DNA from: Phycisphaerae bacterium
GTDB lineage: Bacteria; Chloroflexota; Anaerolineae; 4572-78; J111
Length of the DNA stretch: 64,000 nt
Reading direction: 5' to 3'
Assembly (NCBI GenBank): GCA_028285035.1
Contig: JANQQF010000108.1
Location: 1 to 64,000, forward strand
In this document: in pieces, positions 43,018 through 52,900 of the stretch
Layout of the letters: each line of letters begins with the position of its first letter
Position numbering within the stretch: the first letter of the stretch is position 1
The notes under the pieces: model-generated
What the model was told of the DNA's origin: nothing
Seen by the model: only the letters and a program-made list of their open reading frames with translations
Database searches by the model: none
Translations under genes and position numbers: made by a program

Positions 43018-45312
43018 TTAACCACCAACGATAAAACCAAGCAACCCACCTGAGCCTAACTGGGCAACTAAGCCAGCAAAGACGATAGAAACCATTGACA
43101 TCAATTTAATCAAAATGTTCAATGATGGACCAGTGGTATCCTTAAAGGGATCACCCACTGTGTCACCGACGACTGTTGCTTTGTGAGTTTCAGAGCCTTT
43201 TCCACCGTGAGCCCCTTTTTCAACATATTTCTTGGCGTTGTCCCAGGCCCCACCAGCATTTGACATCATAACCGCAGTGACAAACCCGGTGGCTAAACCA
43301 CCTGCTAAAAGACCAAGCACCCCAGCTACACCGAACAATACCCCAACAATGACTGGAACAGCAATGGCCAAGATTGAAGGAGCAATCATCTCACGTTGAG
43401 CCCCAGCAGTGCTAATGGCTACACAACTACGGTAGTCAGGGACTTGTGTTCCTTCCAGAATGCCTGGCATTTCACGGAATTGACGACGTACTTCCTGTAC
43501 CATCGCCCCAGCAGCGCGACCGACCGCACTCATTGTCATTGCTGAGAAGTACATTACAGTCATTGCACCTGCAAACATCCCAATCAAAGTCGCAGGATTG
43601 AGCAAGGTTACGTGATAGAACTCAGCCAACTGCTCCAACGTTGCTGTGGCGTAAGGAACAATGTCTCCGCTAGGCATTTGTAAACCAGGTCCACCGCCAC
43701 TGATTAAGCTGGCTCGAATTTGTTCCATATAAGAGGCCAGGAGTGCCAACGCAGTTAAAGCGGCTGAACCAATGGCGAACCCTTTACCTGTCGCGGCAGT
43801 GGTGTTACCAACGGCATCTAACTGGTCTGTTCGTTCGCGTACTTCTGGGGGTAGATCAGCCATCTCAGCGTTACCACCCGCATTGTCAGCAATCGGGCCA
43901 TAAGCATCTGTTGCCAAGGTTAAGCCTAGGGTTGAGAGCATACTAACCGCAGCAATAGCAACCCCGTACAAGCCCATCAATGGTGTTGATGCACCGCCCG
44001 GTGCATAGAAGCTGATGGCAATCCCAGCAATAACCACAACAACCGGAATAGCCGTTGAACTCATCCCAACCGCCAAACCGCCGATGATAACGGTCGCTGG
44101 CCCAGTTTCACCTTGATCGGCAATACTTTGGGTTGGTTTGTATTCATCAGAGGTATAGAATTCTGTCGCTCGACCAATCACCTCACCAACGATCAAACCG
44201 GTGATGATGGAGAACCAGAAGGCGAATGGCATATTCAAAAGCCACAAGATAGCGAAAGAGGCAATCGCAATCAACACAGAGCTGACCGTGACACTGTTGG
44301 TCAGGGCGCTCATAATTTGACCCATTGAAGCATCTTCTTTAGTGCGAACTAGGAAAATACCAACGATGGATAGAACAACCCCAATCGCAGCGATGGCTAA
44401 CGGAGCGGTGATGTAGGCGAGCTGTTCGCCGATTGAACCGCCGGTTGAAATGACCGCTGCCACCCCAAGGGCTGCCGCAGCACGTAAGGAACCAATGTAC
44501 GACTCATACAGGTCGGCTCCCATCCCAGCTACATCACCCACATTGTCACCCACGTTGTCAGCAATGGTCGCCGGATTTCGTGGATCATCCTCGGGGATGC
44601 CTGCTTCAACTTTACCTACCAAATCGGCCCCAACATCAGCCGCTTTGGTGTAAATCCCACCACCCACACGAGCGAACAGGGCCTGGGTAGAGGCTCCCAT
44701 TGCGGCACTAAGCATAATAACGGTTAATAGGGTGAGGTCGGTTTGTAAAACAAAGTAGAGAATGATGAACCAGATGGTGCTGTCAAGTAAGGCGAAGCCA
44801 ACTACAGATAGTCCCATCACGGCACCAGCGCGGAAGGCAATCTGCAGTCCACCATTCAGGCTGGTTCGGGCCGCATTTGCTGTGCGAGCCGATGCGTTGG
44901 TTGCCGTCCGCATTCCGATGTAGCCACAAATGCCGGAGAAGATACCCCCGGTGAGGAAGGCGAAGGGAACCACAAAGCTTTGCAAACCAAATCCGCTCAT
45001 AATGAGCAGGATAACAAACAAGACCGCAAAAACGATAGCCACGATGCGATATTGTTGGTTGAGATAGGCCATCGCCCCTTCCCGGACCGCTTGGGCAATT
45101 TCGATCATTCGATCTGTACCTTCATCATTTTGCATAACAGATTGATACAGATAGAAGGCCATTGCCAAAGCAATTAGAGAGCCAACAGGGGTTAACCACC
45201 AAATCCAGGGCAGACTGTCGCCACCCCCTTGAGCCACAGGCGCTGCCAAAGCAGCAGGTGCGGCTACCAATACCATAAGCAATACACCTAACATTAATGA
45301 TAGTCGTTTCAT
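43018..45312 (-). CDS. hppA: Membrane-bound proton-pumping pyrophosphatase
   Basis: This protein of 764 residues from ATG 45312 has GAGGAG upstream. The N terminus is a cleavable-looking signal (residues 1-24), followed by about 16 helices. The substrate site is complete: DVGADLVGKVE, DDPRNPATIADNVGDNVGDVAG, DAYGPIADNAGGNAEM and DTVGDPFKDTTGPSLN. At the position that separates the subfamilies it reads NTTAATGKGFAIGSAALTA, with Ala where K+-independent enzymes have Lys, so a K+-dependent enzyme is predicted. Na+ versus H+ pumping cannot be settled by eye. It couples pyrophosphate hydrolysis to an ion gradient. A longer frame to 45468 adds an implausible leader. Confidence 0.95.
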   Translation of the reverse strand: MKRLSLMLGVLLMVLVAAPAALAAPVAQGGGDSLPWIWWLTPVGSLIALAMAFYLYQSVMQNDEGTDRMIEIAQAVREGAMAYLNQQYRIVAIVFAVLFVILLIMSGFGLQSFVVPFAFLTGGIFSGICGYIGMRTATNASARTANAARTSLNGGLQIAFRAGAVMGLSVVGFALLDSTIWFIILYFVLQTDLTLLTVIMLSAAMGASTQALFARVGGGIYTKAADVGADLVGKVEAGIPEDDPRNPATIADNVGDNVGDVAGMGADLYESYIGSLRAAAALGVAAVISTGGSIGEQLAYITAPLAIAAIGVVLSIVGIFLVRTKEDASMGQIMSALTNSVTVSSVLIAIASFAILWLLNMPFAFWFSIITGLIVGEVIGRATEFYTSDEYKPTQSIADQGETGPATVIIGGLAVGMSSTAIPVVVVIAGIAISFYAPGGASTPLMGLYGVAIAAVSMLSTLGLTLATDAYGPIADNAGGNAEMADLPPEVRERTDQLDAVGNTTAATGKGFAIGSAALTALALLASYMEQIRASLISGGGPGLQMPSGDIVPYATATLEQLAEFYHVTLLNPATLIGMFAGAMTVMYFSAMTMSAVGRAAGAMVQEVRRQFREMPGILEGTQVPDYRSCVAISTAGAQREMIAPSILAIAVPVIVGVLFGVAGVLGLLAGGLATGFVTAVMMSNAGGAWDNAKKYVEKGAHGGKGSETHKATVVGDTVGDPFKDTTGPSLNILIKLMSMVSIVFAGLVAQLGSGGLLGFIVGG

Positions 45313-45802
45313 AAATTTACTCTCCTCATAGAGAATGTTTGGATATGTACGTTTCATTGTCTTTGATGACTGAGACGCACACGTTCTGTTATAAATTGAG
45401 AAATTGAGTTTGTGAAAAGGTTGAATGTGATAAATTTTATGGCAGTACGCACAAAAACGGCTCCGCATAACGTGCGAAGCCGAAACCCTCTCGTTAAAAC
45501 ATTAAAATTTGCTCTGTTTATTGAATGATTTTATCAATCAATCGCTGGCTTCATAAATTTGCCCGATTGTAAAGCGGGAGGTTGTAATTGTCAAATTATT
45601 TGTAAAAATTTGCACGAATGCTCGAACTTGGAATGAGTGTCGTAGCCTTAATCTTGCTTTAATTTGAGACTCGTACTATTTTGTTATCGTCAAGTCAAGA
45701 AATATTCAAGATTTACCTGTACAAACGGGCTGTGACCTAATGGTAAGTTTGGGTCACACCCGTTATTTATTGTTTGATGTACTTAATAGGAAAATTCGTT
45801 AC
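45313..45802. other. 490-base divergent spacer with a hairpin
   Basis: The region between hppA and the Gld-like operon is AT-rich. One stem, CGGCTCCGCA (45458-45467) with TGCGAAGCCG (45473-45482, one wobble), lies about 150 bases from the hppA start on the minus strand. It could be a leader structure or a terminator remnant. No riboswitch class is recognisable. Confidence 0.4.
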
Positions 45803-46729
45803 GTGATTCAAGCTGAAAGTTTGACAAAATACTATGGCCATCGTGCAGCAATCCGCAATGTAAGCTTTCAAGTTGACCGTGGTGAAATCTTGGGGTTTCT
45901 TGGTCCAAACGGGGCAGGTAAAACAACCACAATGCGCATCTTAACCGCTTACATGCCTCCTTCTGAAGGTACGGCTACAGTTAGTGGTTATGATGTCTTT
46001 TTGGATAGTTTTGAGGTCCGTAAACGGATCGGATATCTGCCGGAATCGGTTCCCCTCTATACCGATATGAGCCTGTGGGGCTATCTGGATTATGTAGCTG
46101 CGCTGCGAAAATTGGATAATCGTCCCGATCGTATCAGAGCCACACTTAGAAAAGTTGATTTGGAAGATCGGGCGAATACAGTGATTGGTAAGTTATCTAA
46201 GGGAATGCGCCAGCGAGTTGGTATTGCTCAAGCCATCATTCATGAGCCTGAAGTACTTATCCTAGATGAGCCAACAATTGGGTTGGACCCGAAGCAAATT
46301 ATCGAAGTCCGTCAACTGATTAAATCGTTGGGTGGTGAACATACTGTTATTCTCAGTACCCACATTCTTTCAGAGGTTGAACAAATTTGTAGCCGCGTTT
46401 TAATCATCAACCGAGGCCGAATTGCGGCTGAAGACACGCCTGCTGGTTTAGCCGCTCGTTTAGAAGGAAGTGAACGCATTCATCTCAAATTACAAGAAGC
46501 CCCTGATGATGTGTCCGAAATCTTGGAGTCGTTGCCTGAAATTGAAAAGGTCTTATCGCGTGAGGTCAACACATTTGAGGTAGAGTGTGTGGCTGGCGCA
46601 GATTGTCGGCCTGATATTGCCCGGATTGTGGTCGAAAAAGATTGGGGCTTGTTAGAGATGAATGCAATCAGTGTTAGTCTGGAAGACATTTTCCTTGAAT
46701 TGACATCTGAACAAGAGGGTATTGTGTGA
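45803..46729 (+). CDS. GldA/CcmA-like ABC exporter ATP-binding protein
   Basis: This 308-residue ATPase starts at GTG 45803 (an ATG at 45740 is also in frame, but family members begin at the MIQAESLTKYYG point). It has Walker A GPNGAGKTT, YLPESVPLYTDMSLWGYL (the gliding-type ABC segment), signature LSKGMRQRVGIAQAI and Walker B LILDEPTIGLDP, with a C-terminal ~90-residue regulatory tail. The stop overlaps the next gene (GTGA). It forms an exporter with the permease and auxiliary proteins downstream, resembling GldAFG. Confidence 0.9.
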   Translation: MIQAESLTKYYGHRAAIRNVSFQVDRGEILGFLGPNGAGKTTTMRILTAYMPPSEGTATVSGYDVFLDSFEVRKRIGYLPESVPLYTDMSLWGYLDYVAALRKLDNRPDRIRATLRKVDLEDRANTVIGKLSKGMRQRVGIAQAIIHEPEVLILDEPTIGLDPKQIIEVRQLIKSLGGEHTVILSTHILSEVEQICSRVLIINRGRIAAEDTPAGLAARLEGSERIHLKLQEAPDDVSEILESLPEIEKVLSREVNTFEVECVAGADCRPDIARIVVEKDWGLLEMNAISVSLEDIFLELTSEQEGIV

Positions 46730-47433
46730 ATACCTTGGTCATTGCCAAACGTGAATTAAAAGCATTTTTTATGTCCCCCATTGCCTACATTGTAGGAGCT
46801 GCCTTCCTCTTTATTGCCGGACTTTTTTTTGTTATCACGGTTGTCATTAGTAGCTCGGCCACGTTGTTGCAAGTCTTCAATGTTATCAGTGTCATTTTGT
46901 TATTTATTGCCCCGGTGTTAACGATGCGTCTTCTGGCTGAAGAATCACGGACAGGTACGCTTGAGTTGTTGATGACAGCCCCTGTTCGTGATTGGGAAGT
47001 GGTGCTGGGTAAATTTTTAGCGACCTTCATCTTTCTTGTCTCAATATTGACTCCAACGCTATATTATCTATTTCTCCTCACCCAGTTTGGTGCCCCTGAT
47101 GTTCCTGTCACCTTGTCTGGATATTTTGGTATTATCCTACTTGGGGCAATGCTTATCAGTCTCGGGATGTTGACCTCAGCGATGTCAGCGAACCAAGTCG
47201 TTGCTGCTGTTTTGGGGGTTGCGTTGTCTCTTTCATTTTGGCTTATTGGTGGGCTAGCGCAAAATTTTGATGGCACACTCCAACGGCTCATACGATATGT
47301 CTCGATCCAAGAGCACTTGCGTGATTTTATTTTGGGACTGATTACTTCGGCCAATATCACATATTTTCTGAGTGTAACAGCAGTTGCCTTGTTTTTAACA
47401 ATACGTGTTATCGAAATTAGGAGATGGCGTTGA
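46726..47433 (+). CDS. ABC-2 type permease, GldF-like
   Basis: This 235-residue membrane protein has six helices and the conserved EESRTGTLELLMTAPVRDWE segment that marks GldF/NosY-like ABC-2 permeases. The GTG start overlaps the ATPase stop by four bases, and its own end overlaps the next gene by ten, so the operon is tightly coupled. Confidence 0.9.
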   Translation: MNTLVIAKRELKAFFMSPIAYIVGAAFLFIAGLFFVITVVISSSATLLQVFNVISVILLFIAPVLTMRLLAEESRTGTLELLMTAPVRDWEVVLGKFLATFIFLVSILTPTLYYLFLLTQFGAPDVPVTLSGYFGIILLGAMLISLGMLTSAMSANQVVAAVLGVALSLSFWLIGGLAQNFDGTLQRLIRYVSIQEHLRDFILGLITSANITYFLSVTAVALFLTIRVIEIRRWR

Positions 47434-48974
47434 AAGCTGAGCAACTTCCTCCACATCGAGGTACATCCATTATTCGAGCTTATGCTTGGCATATTGCTGG
47501 TGTTGGCTTTTTAATTATGGTTGGGAGTGCGGTTATCTATTCTATTAACCGTACTTGGAAAGTTCATGCCGAAGTTGGAGTTGGGGTTGGCTTCGTCCTA
47601 CTTCTGGCTGCAGTTGTTTTGCGGCCTGAGGCGGTGCGTATGGTTTTGACAGGCCGCTCGGTGAAATACGCCTCAAACGCCTTGGTGATGACTTTGGCCT
47701 TCGTAGGTATTGTTGGCTTACTCAATTTACTCGCCTTCCGAAATAATATTGAATACGACTTTACCGAAACTGCTCAATTTACCTTGTCCGAGCAAACCTT
47801 GAAGGTGCTGGAAAAAATGGATCGGCCGGTGCATGTCATCGGCTTTTTTCAAACAGGTGATCCCCGTCGAGATATTGCAGAGGATTACCTTGAACGTAGC
47901 AGCCGCTTTAGCCCGTACCTTTCCTATGAATTTCATGACCCAATTGCTGAGCCAACTTTGGCCCAAAGTTATGATTTAGAGAATTATGGTTTAGTTTTTA
48001 CAAGCGGTAGTAAACGTCACGAAGCAAATACAGTCGATGAAGAAACAATTACGAGTGGCTTAATCCGAGTGACGAGTGATAAAGAAAAACGGGTCTACTT
48101 CTTGACTGGACATGGAGGACCAAATCCCCTTGACCCTTCACCCGATGGTTACAGTGAAGTTAGATCTTCTTTGGAACGGGAGAATTACATTGTTGATACC
48201 CTGAATCTTGCGACTAATTCCGATGTCGAGTTAGATGCGTCGTCAACTTTAGTTGTCAGTGGTGTTGAAAGGGAATTGCTGGAAGCAGAAGCACAATTTA
48301 TTTCAGAATGGGTGATCAACGGGGGGAAATTAATGCTTTTGGTCGATCCCCTTGATCCTATTCCTCTACAAACATTATTGAAACATTATGGTTTGTTAGT
48401 AGGGCAAGATTTGGTGGCAGATATGGACAACCATTTAGTAGGTTTGGCCCCAACATCGCCCCTTATTACTCAATATCCATTTCATGAGATTACTCAGGGG
48501 TTGAGTGGAATCGTTACATTCTTTCCCTTAGCGCGTTCAGTCTCAATTGAAATGAGTGCTGGCGATACATTTATTAATCAGCCCCTACTGACCACTAGCC
48601 CGAACAGTTGGGCTGAGGCTGACCTAGAAGGGGCTGAGCTGGTTTACAATGCGGATGAAGATGTGGCGGGTCCAATTCATATTGGGACGGCTACCGAAGA
48701 TGCGGTTAGTGGGACACGTCTCGTCGTTTTGGGCAGTGCCGATTTTGTCACGAACAAAGTGGTGAATGAGGTCGGTAATCGTGATTTGTTTATGAACACG
48801 GTCAATTGGCTCTCAGAAGAGGAAGACCTTATCTCGATAAGAGCCAAACGTGAGCCGTCTCGTGTTCTCTTTCTAACGCCATTACAAAATACAATCACAA
48901 TTGTAACTACCTTAATTGTGATCCCCGTAGCCTTCTTATTTGCTGGCATCTTTGTGTGGTGGAAACGGCGATGA
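47424..48974 (+). CDS. GldG-like ABC transporter auxiliary protein
   Basis: This 516-residue protein has two N-terminal helices, a third at about 72-92, a large extracytoplasmic domain of the ABC_transp_aux/GIFT type (VYFLTGHGGPNPLD, then INGGKLMLLVDPLDP) and a C-terminal helix (about 492-512) with a basic end. In Bacteroidetes GldG cooperates with GldA and GldF; related triads occur in many phyla with no link to gliding. The next gene starts inside its stop (ATGA). Confidence 0.85.
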   Translation: MALKAEQLPPHRGTSIIRAYAWHIAGVGFLIMVGSAVIYSINRTWKVHAEVGVGVGFVLLLAAVVLRPEAVRMVLTGRSVKYASNALVMTLAFVGIVGLLNLLAFRNNIEYDFTETAQFTLSEQTLKVLEKMDRPVHVIGFFQTGDPRRDIAEDYLERSSRFSPYLSYEFHDPIAEPTLAQSYDLENYGLVFTSGSKRHEANTVDEETITSGLIRVTSDKEKRVYFLTGHGGPNPLDPSPDGYSEVRSSLERENYIVDTLNLATNSDVELDASSTLVVSGVERELLEAEAQFISEWVINGGKLMLLVDPLDPIPLQTLLKHYGLLVGQDLVADMDNHLVGLAPTSPLITQYPFHEITQGLSGIVTFFPLARSVSIEMSAGDTFINQPLLTTSPNSWAEADLEGAELVYNADEDVAGPIHIGTATEDAVSGTRLVVLGSADFVTNKVVNEVGNRDLFMNTVNWLSEEEDLISIRAKREPSRVLFLTPLQNTITIVTTLIVIPVAFLFAGIFVWWKRR

Positions 48975-49546
48975 ATCGTCGTCTGACCCTAGGGCTGTTG
49001 GGCATCTTTATTTTACTAGGCGGATACATCTACTTTTTCATCGATATCGAGTTTGATTCAAATGAGGATGCCGACTCAATCTGGGGGGAAATTTATGCCC
49101 CTTATGATGTTGTTGAGCTTGAAATCACGACATCACAGGGTTATACGCATTTCGTTCGGACCGGAGATACGCCCGAGCGCGATTGGCAATTAATAACCCC
49201 AACCAAAATTACACCTGATGAGTTAGATCAAGTTCAGGTCAATGGTGCCGCCACTCGATTGGCAATTTTGACGATTGATCAGACGCTAACGGACGTTTCG
49301 GATTTAAGCCCATATGGCTTACTGGAACCAACAATAACTGCCACGCTGACATTAACCAATGGTCAAAAACTGACGCTTATTGGGGGGGCTGATGCCCCTG
49401 TCAATAATCAACGGTATGCTCAATTGCCTGGTGACGAGCAAACGGTGTATGTCATCTTTGATTTTGCCCTCGATGCTTTACAACTGATAGCGGCCTCACC
49501 CCCGCTTGCCCCTACTCCCTTTCCTACAATTACGCCAAACCCATAA
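48971..49546 (+). CDS. DUF4340-like protein with N-terminal anchor
   Basis: This 191-residue protein starts at ATG 48971, overlapping the previous stop as ATGA. It has an uncleaved N-terminal helix (residues 5-24) and one beta-rich repeat of the DUF4340 type (WQLITPTKITPDELDQVQVN, then LSPYGLLEPTITATLTL). Full-length relatives are often longer, with two or three repeats, so this is a short version. The C terminus is Pro/Thr-rich. DUF4340 proteins usually accompany GldG-like genes, as here. Confidence 0.82.
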   Translation: MNRRLTLGLLGIFILLGGYIYFFIDIEFDSNEDADSIWGEIYAPYDVVELEITTSQGYTHFVRTGDTPERDWQLITPTKITPDELDQVQVNGAATRLAILTIDQTLTDVSDLSPYGLLEPTITATLTLTNGQKLTLIGGADAPVNNQRYAQLPGDEQTVYVIFDFALDALQLIAASPPLAPTPFPTITPNP

Positions 49547-49929
49547 GGCGATAAGGTTTCTTCTAAGATACCCCCAACCATTTGACTATTGATCTTCTCC
49601 CGCACTCTGTGGTACTCTTTAGTCAACCTTACATTGTTAAGTAAACCAGATTGTATACCCTTTGAGATAGAATACTTGCCGTTCCAAATTCTTGGCTTTT
49701 TGAAACCTTTTTCTGGCTTACTTAACGGTTAAGTGTATCACAGTCTAGGATTAGAGAACTGGAATTTCTGTGTGACACCTGAAGGTTTGGCGGTTTATTC
49801 CACTAAAATTTCTCTAAAAATAAACCACCAAACACTTAATTATAAATTTGCACTTTTACAACCGAAACTGACTAACGGGCAGGATTTGTTTGTCGACTAA
49901 TAATTTTGTAACAACTGGGGAAAATCGTC
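49547..49929. other. 383-base spacer with two inverted-repeat pairs
   Basis: GTTAAGTAAACCAG (49636-49649) and CTGGCTTACTTAAC (49713-49726) are 14-bp inverted copies with one mismatch, framing a 91-base unit. GTTTGGCGGTTTATT (49785-49799) and AATAAACCACCAAAC (49819-49833) form a second 15-bp pair with one mismatch. No gene is visible. They may be a small MITE and a terminator or leader hairpin. Confidence 0.5.
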
Positions 49930-52900
49930 ATGATAGATGAGGTCAAAGAGTTAAAAGATCGATTATTTCAGACAATTGTGTGGGGCTTAATTGCCTTAGG
50001 AGTCGTAGGTGTTATTGCGGCGATGGCTTTGGATGGATTTACCTCAGCTTGGGTTTTTCGGGCCTTAGGAATTGTCGTCCTTGCTGTAGTGTCCTTAATT
50101 TTATACCGAGTTGGTCAGTATGCGGTTGCCGCGTATGTTTTGATTTTTGAATTGGTTGGAATTGTCATCGGCATTTTCCTACAATCCGATCTTCTTTCTG
50201 GAATTGCTCCCTATCTTCTGATCCCAATTATTGTTGTAGCCGGGTTACTATTGAATCCGTGGGCTATCATTGTTACCTCATTATTAGCCATCTTTCTAAC
50301 CCTAGGCTTGGTGTGGGTAACAAATCAATGGACGATTGACAATCTGCTGAGTCTGAGTCCGCCTTTTGGTTTGACCCTCCTCATTGCGGCCTTAATGGTT
50401 GGTAGCGCTCATTATCGCATTCGTTTGACGGACCTCCTCTCGAAAAATCGTAAGTTGTTGCGTGACCGTACCCGTGAGATGCTTGAAGCTCAAGAGAAAG
50501 TGGACCAATTGCAACAACGGGCAGTTAAACTTCAACAACAAGTTTTGCGAACTGAAAATGCAGCAAGCACAGCTCAAAAGAGTACTGAAGAAAAAGACAG
50601 TAAATTTTATGGAATACTGCAAGGGGTTATTCAGGAGATTAATGACTCAGCGTATAACCTTGAGGATATCATTGGCCGGGTAGCTGAAGCCCCAGTAACC
50701 AATGGTCGCGCTAGTCTTTTAACCGAGACATGGCAAAAAATTGATCGATTAAGTAATTTAGTGGTCAATCTTGAGGCGTTATCTGAAATCGAGCATGACG
50801 ATGTTACGTTGAGTTATGACTCGGTTGATCTCGGCCAGCTTATTCGAGATATGGCTAGCAGTGCTCGTGGCTTGCTGGGCGACAAAACGATCATCATTCG
50901 AGACCAAGTGCCAGATAACCTTCCCCTCATCGAAGCTGACCCTTTACGGGTTCGTCAGATTTTGATGTATTTGCTCAACAATGCCATCAAATATACCAAT
51001 GAGGGGACAATTGAGATTCAAGCCGAATTGACCGGCGATGAAGTTACTGTCTTTGTCTCTGACACAGGGGTCGGGATGCAACGTGAGGATATGGCCCTAG
51101 TCTTTGAGCAATTTGGCCGTGGACGTGACACGCAAGTGAAGGCCCAACAGGGGGCGGGTCTTGGTTTAACAATTAGTAAGAAGCTGGTCGAACTTCACAA
51201 AGGCCGAATGTGGAGTACAAGCACCCTGGGGGTTGGGTCTACGTTCTACTTTGCTCTGCCTGTGGTTGCTCCAGCCCGAACAACGCTTAGCCCGGCTCCG
51301 ATGGTAGAGGAGGCAGCCACTCTACCCAGCATCAAACCTATCCCTACCCCAACGACTGAGCCAAACATTGAGCCAGTGACCAAACCTGATATTGTATCGG
51401 TTCCGCCCACTGTGCCAGTGCCTGCTGTATCTTCTACGCCCACCAAACCTGAATTGGAGCCGGAGCGAAGTCAATCCAAACCAGAGCGTACAAAAACTGG
51501 CATTCCAGCGCCAGTCTTCCGCGATAGTCAACAAATGGCAGAATTGCGTCCGCTAATTGCCTCAAGTGGAGAAGCGAGACAGCAACTCTCCCCTGTTGCC
51601 CGATTTAGTACCGCTTACATCACCCGATTTGGGATGAGCTTGGTCGGATTTTTGCTGATTATTGTCGGGGTGGTGGCCTTACTCGCTCTGCTTTACCAAC
51701 CCTATCAATCAATTGTGGATGCACCGGTTACAGCTTCAACAGATACGCTTGTTCCTGAAGTCGTAGCTGCAGCTGAAACGCCAACACCAAGCCCTGTCGT
51801 TGATGTTGATACAGCTACATCAACAACAGTCCCTGTAACAGCAACCGATGAGGCGGCTGAAGAAAATGTAACGACGATTGTGAGTGAACCCACAGCGACA
51901 GCAACACTACCTCCAACACAAACGCCAACAACCCCACCGACGGCCATACCAACAGAAGTTCAAGTCCTGGCGGTTACGAATACACCGGAGCCTACAGTGA
52001 CGGCATTTGTGGCTCTAACAGAAACCTTGGTACCACCTTCGCCAACAGCCAGCCCTAGCCCAAGCCCCACGACGCCACCAACCGCAACCGTACAACCTCC
52101 CACCCCTTCACCGACTGCAATTTCAAATGTGAGTTCTCAAGCAGTGCCTGCTGCGCTGGTTGAGCCGGCTGAGGTGCCAAGTCGTAACATCTCTATTAAT
52201 TCATCAAATGAGGGGATTACAATTAGAAATCTGGATGGAACAGAAACAATTCTATCTGGCGTGCCTACGAACCTTGATAACAGTCGCTTAAGCTGGTCCT
52301 CTAATGGGCAAGTGGCCTTGACCTCTGACCAAACGGGAAGCCGTGATATTTTTATTGCTAGTGCGGGTGATGGACGTCTCATCAATTTGACCAACAGTCA
52401 AAGTGACGATCATCAACCCGATTGGTCGCCCGATGGTGAGCAGCTCGCCTTTAGCTCCTTCCGAGGTGGGAACTTTAATATTTTTGTGGTTGATGCTGAT
52501 GGTCAAGCCCTAACCCAACTGACCCAGAGCCGTGGTTTTGATGAGTGGCCCGCGTGGTCGCCCACAGGCCAACAAATCGCCTTTGTCTCCAGCCGAGATG
52601 GCGGTGATCGTGAAATTTATGTGATGGATGCGGATGGGAGCAATCAAACTCGATTGACCTTTAGCGGTGGTGATGATACCACGCCAGTCTGGTCGCCGGA
52701 TGGCAGCCGTATCCTGTTCACCTCAGAGCGAGATGGAGACTTGGATTTGTATGTGATTGACGCTACTGGTGGAATGCCGGAACAATTGACAAATGATAGT
52801 GCCGATGAACTTAACCCTGCTTGGGCACCTGATGGTCAAAACATTGCATTTACCTATGAGACTGAGACAACTAGCGATGTGTATACAATAGAGGCCCCAT

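Noticed and set aside
45465..45482. Riboswitch upstream of hppA
   Set aside because: Only one short imperfect stem is present, with no conserved aptamer core that I recognise.
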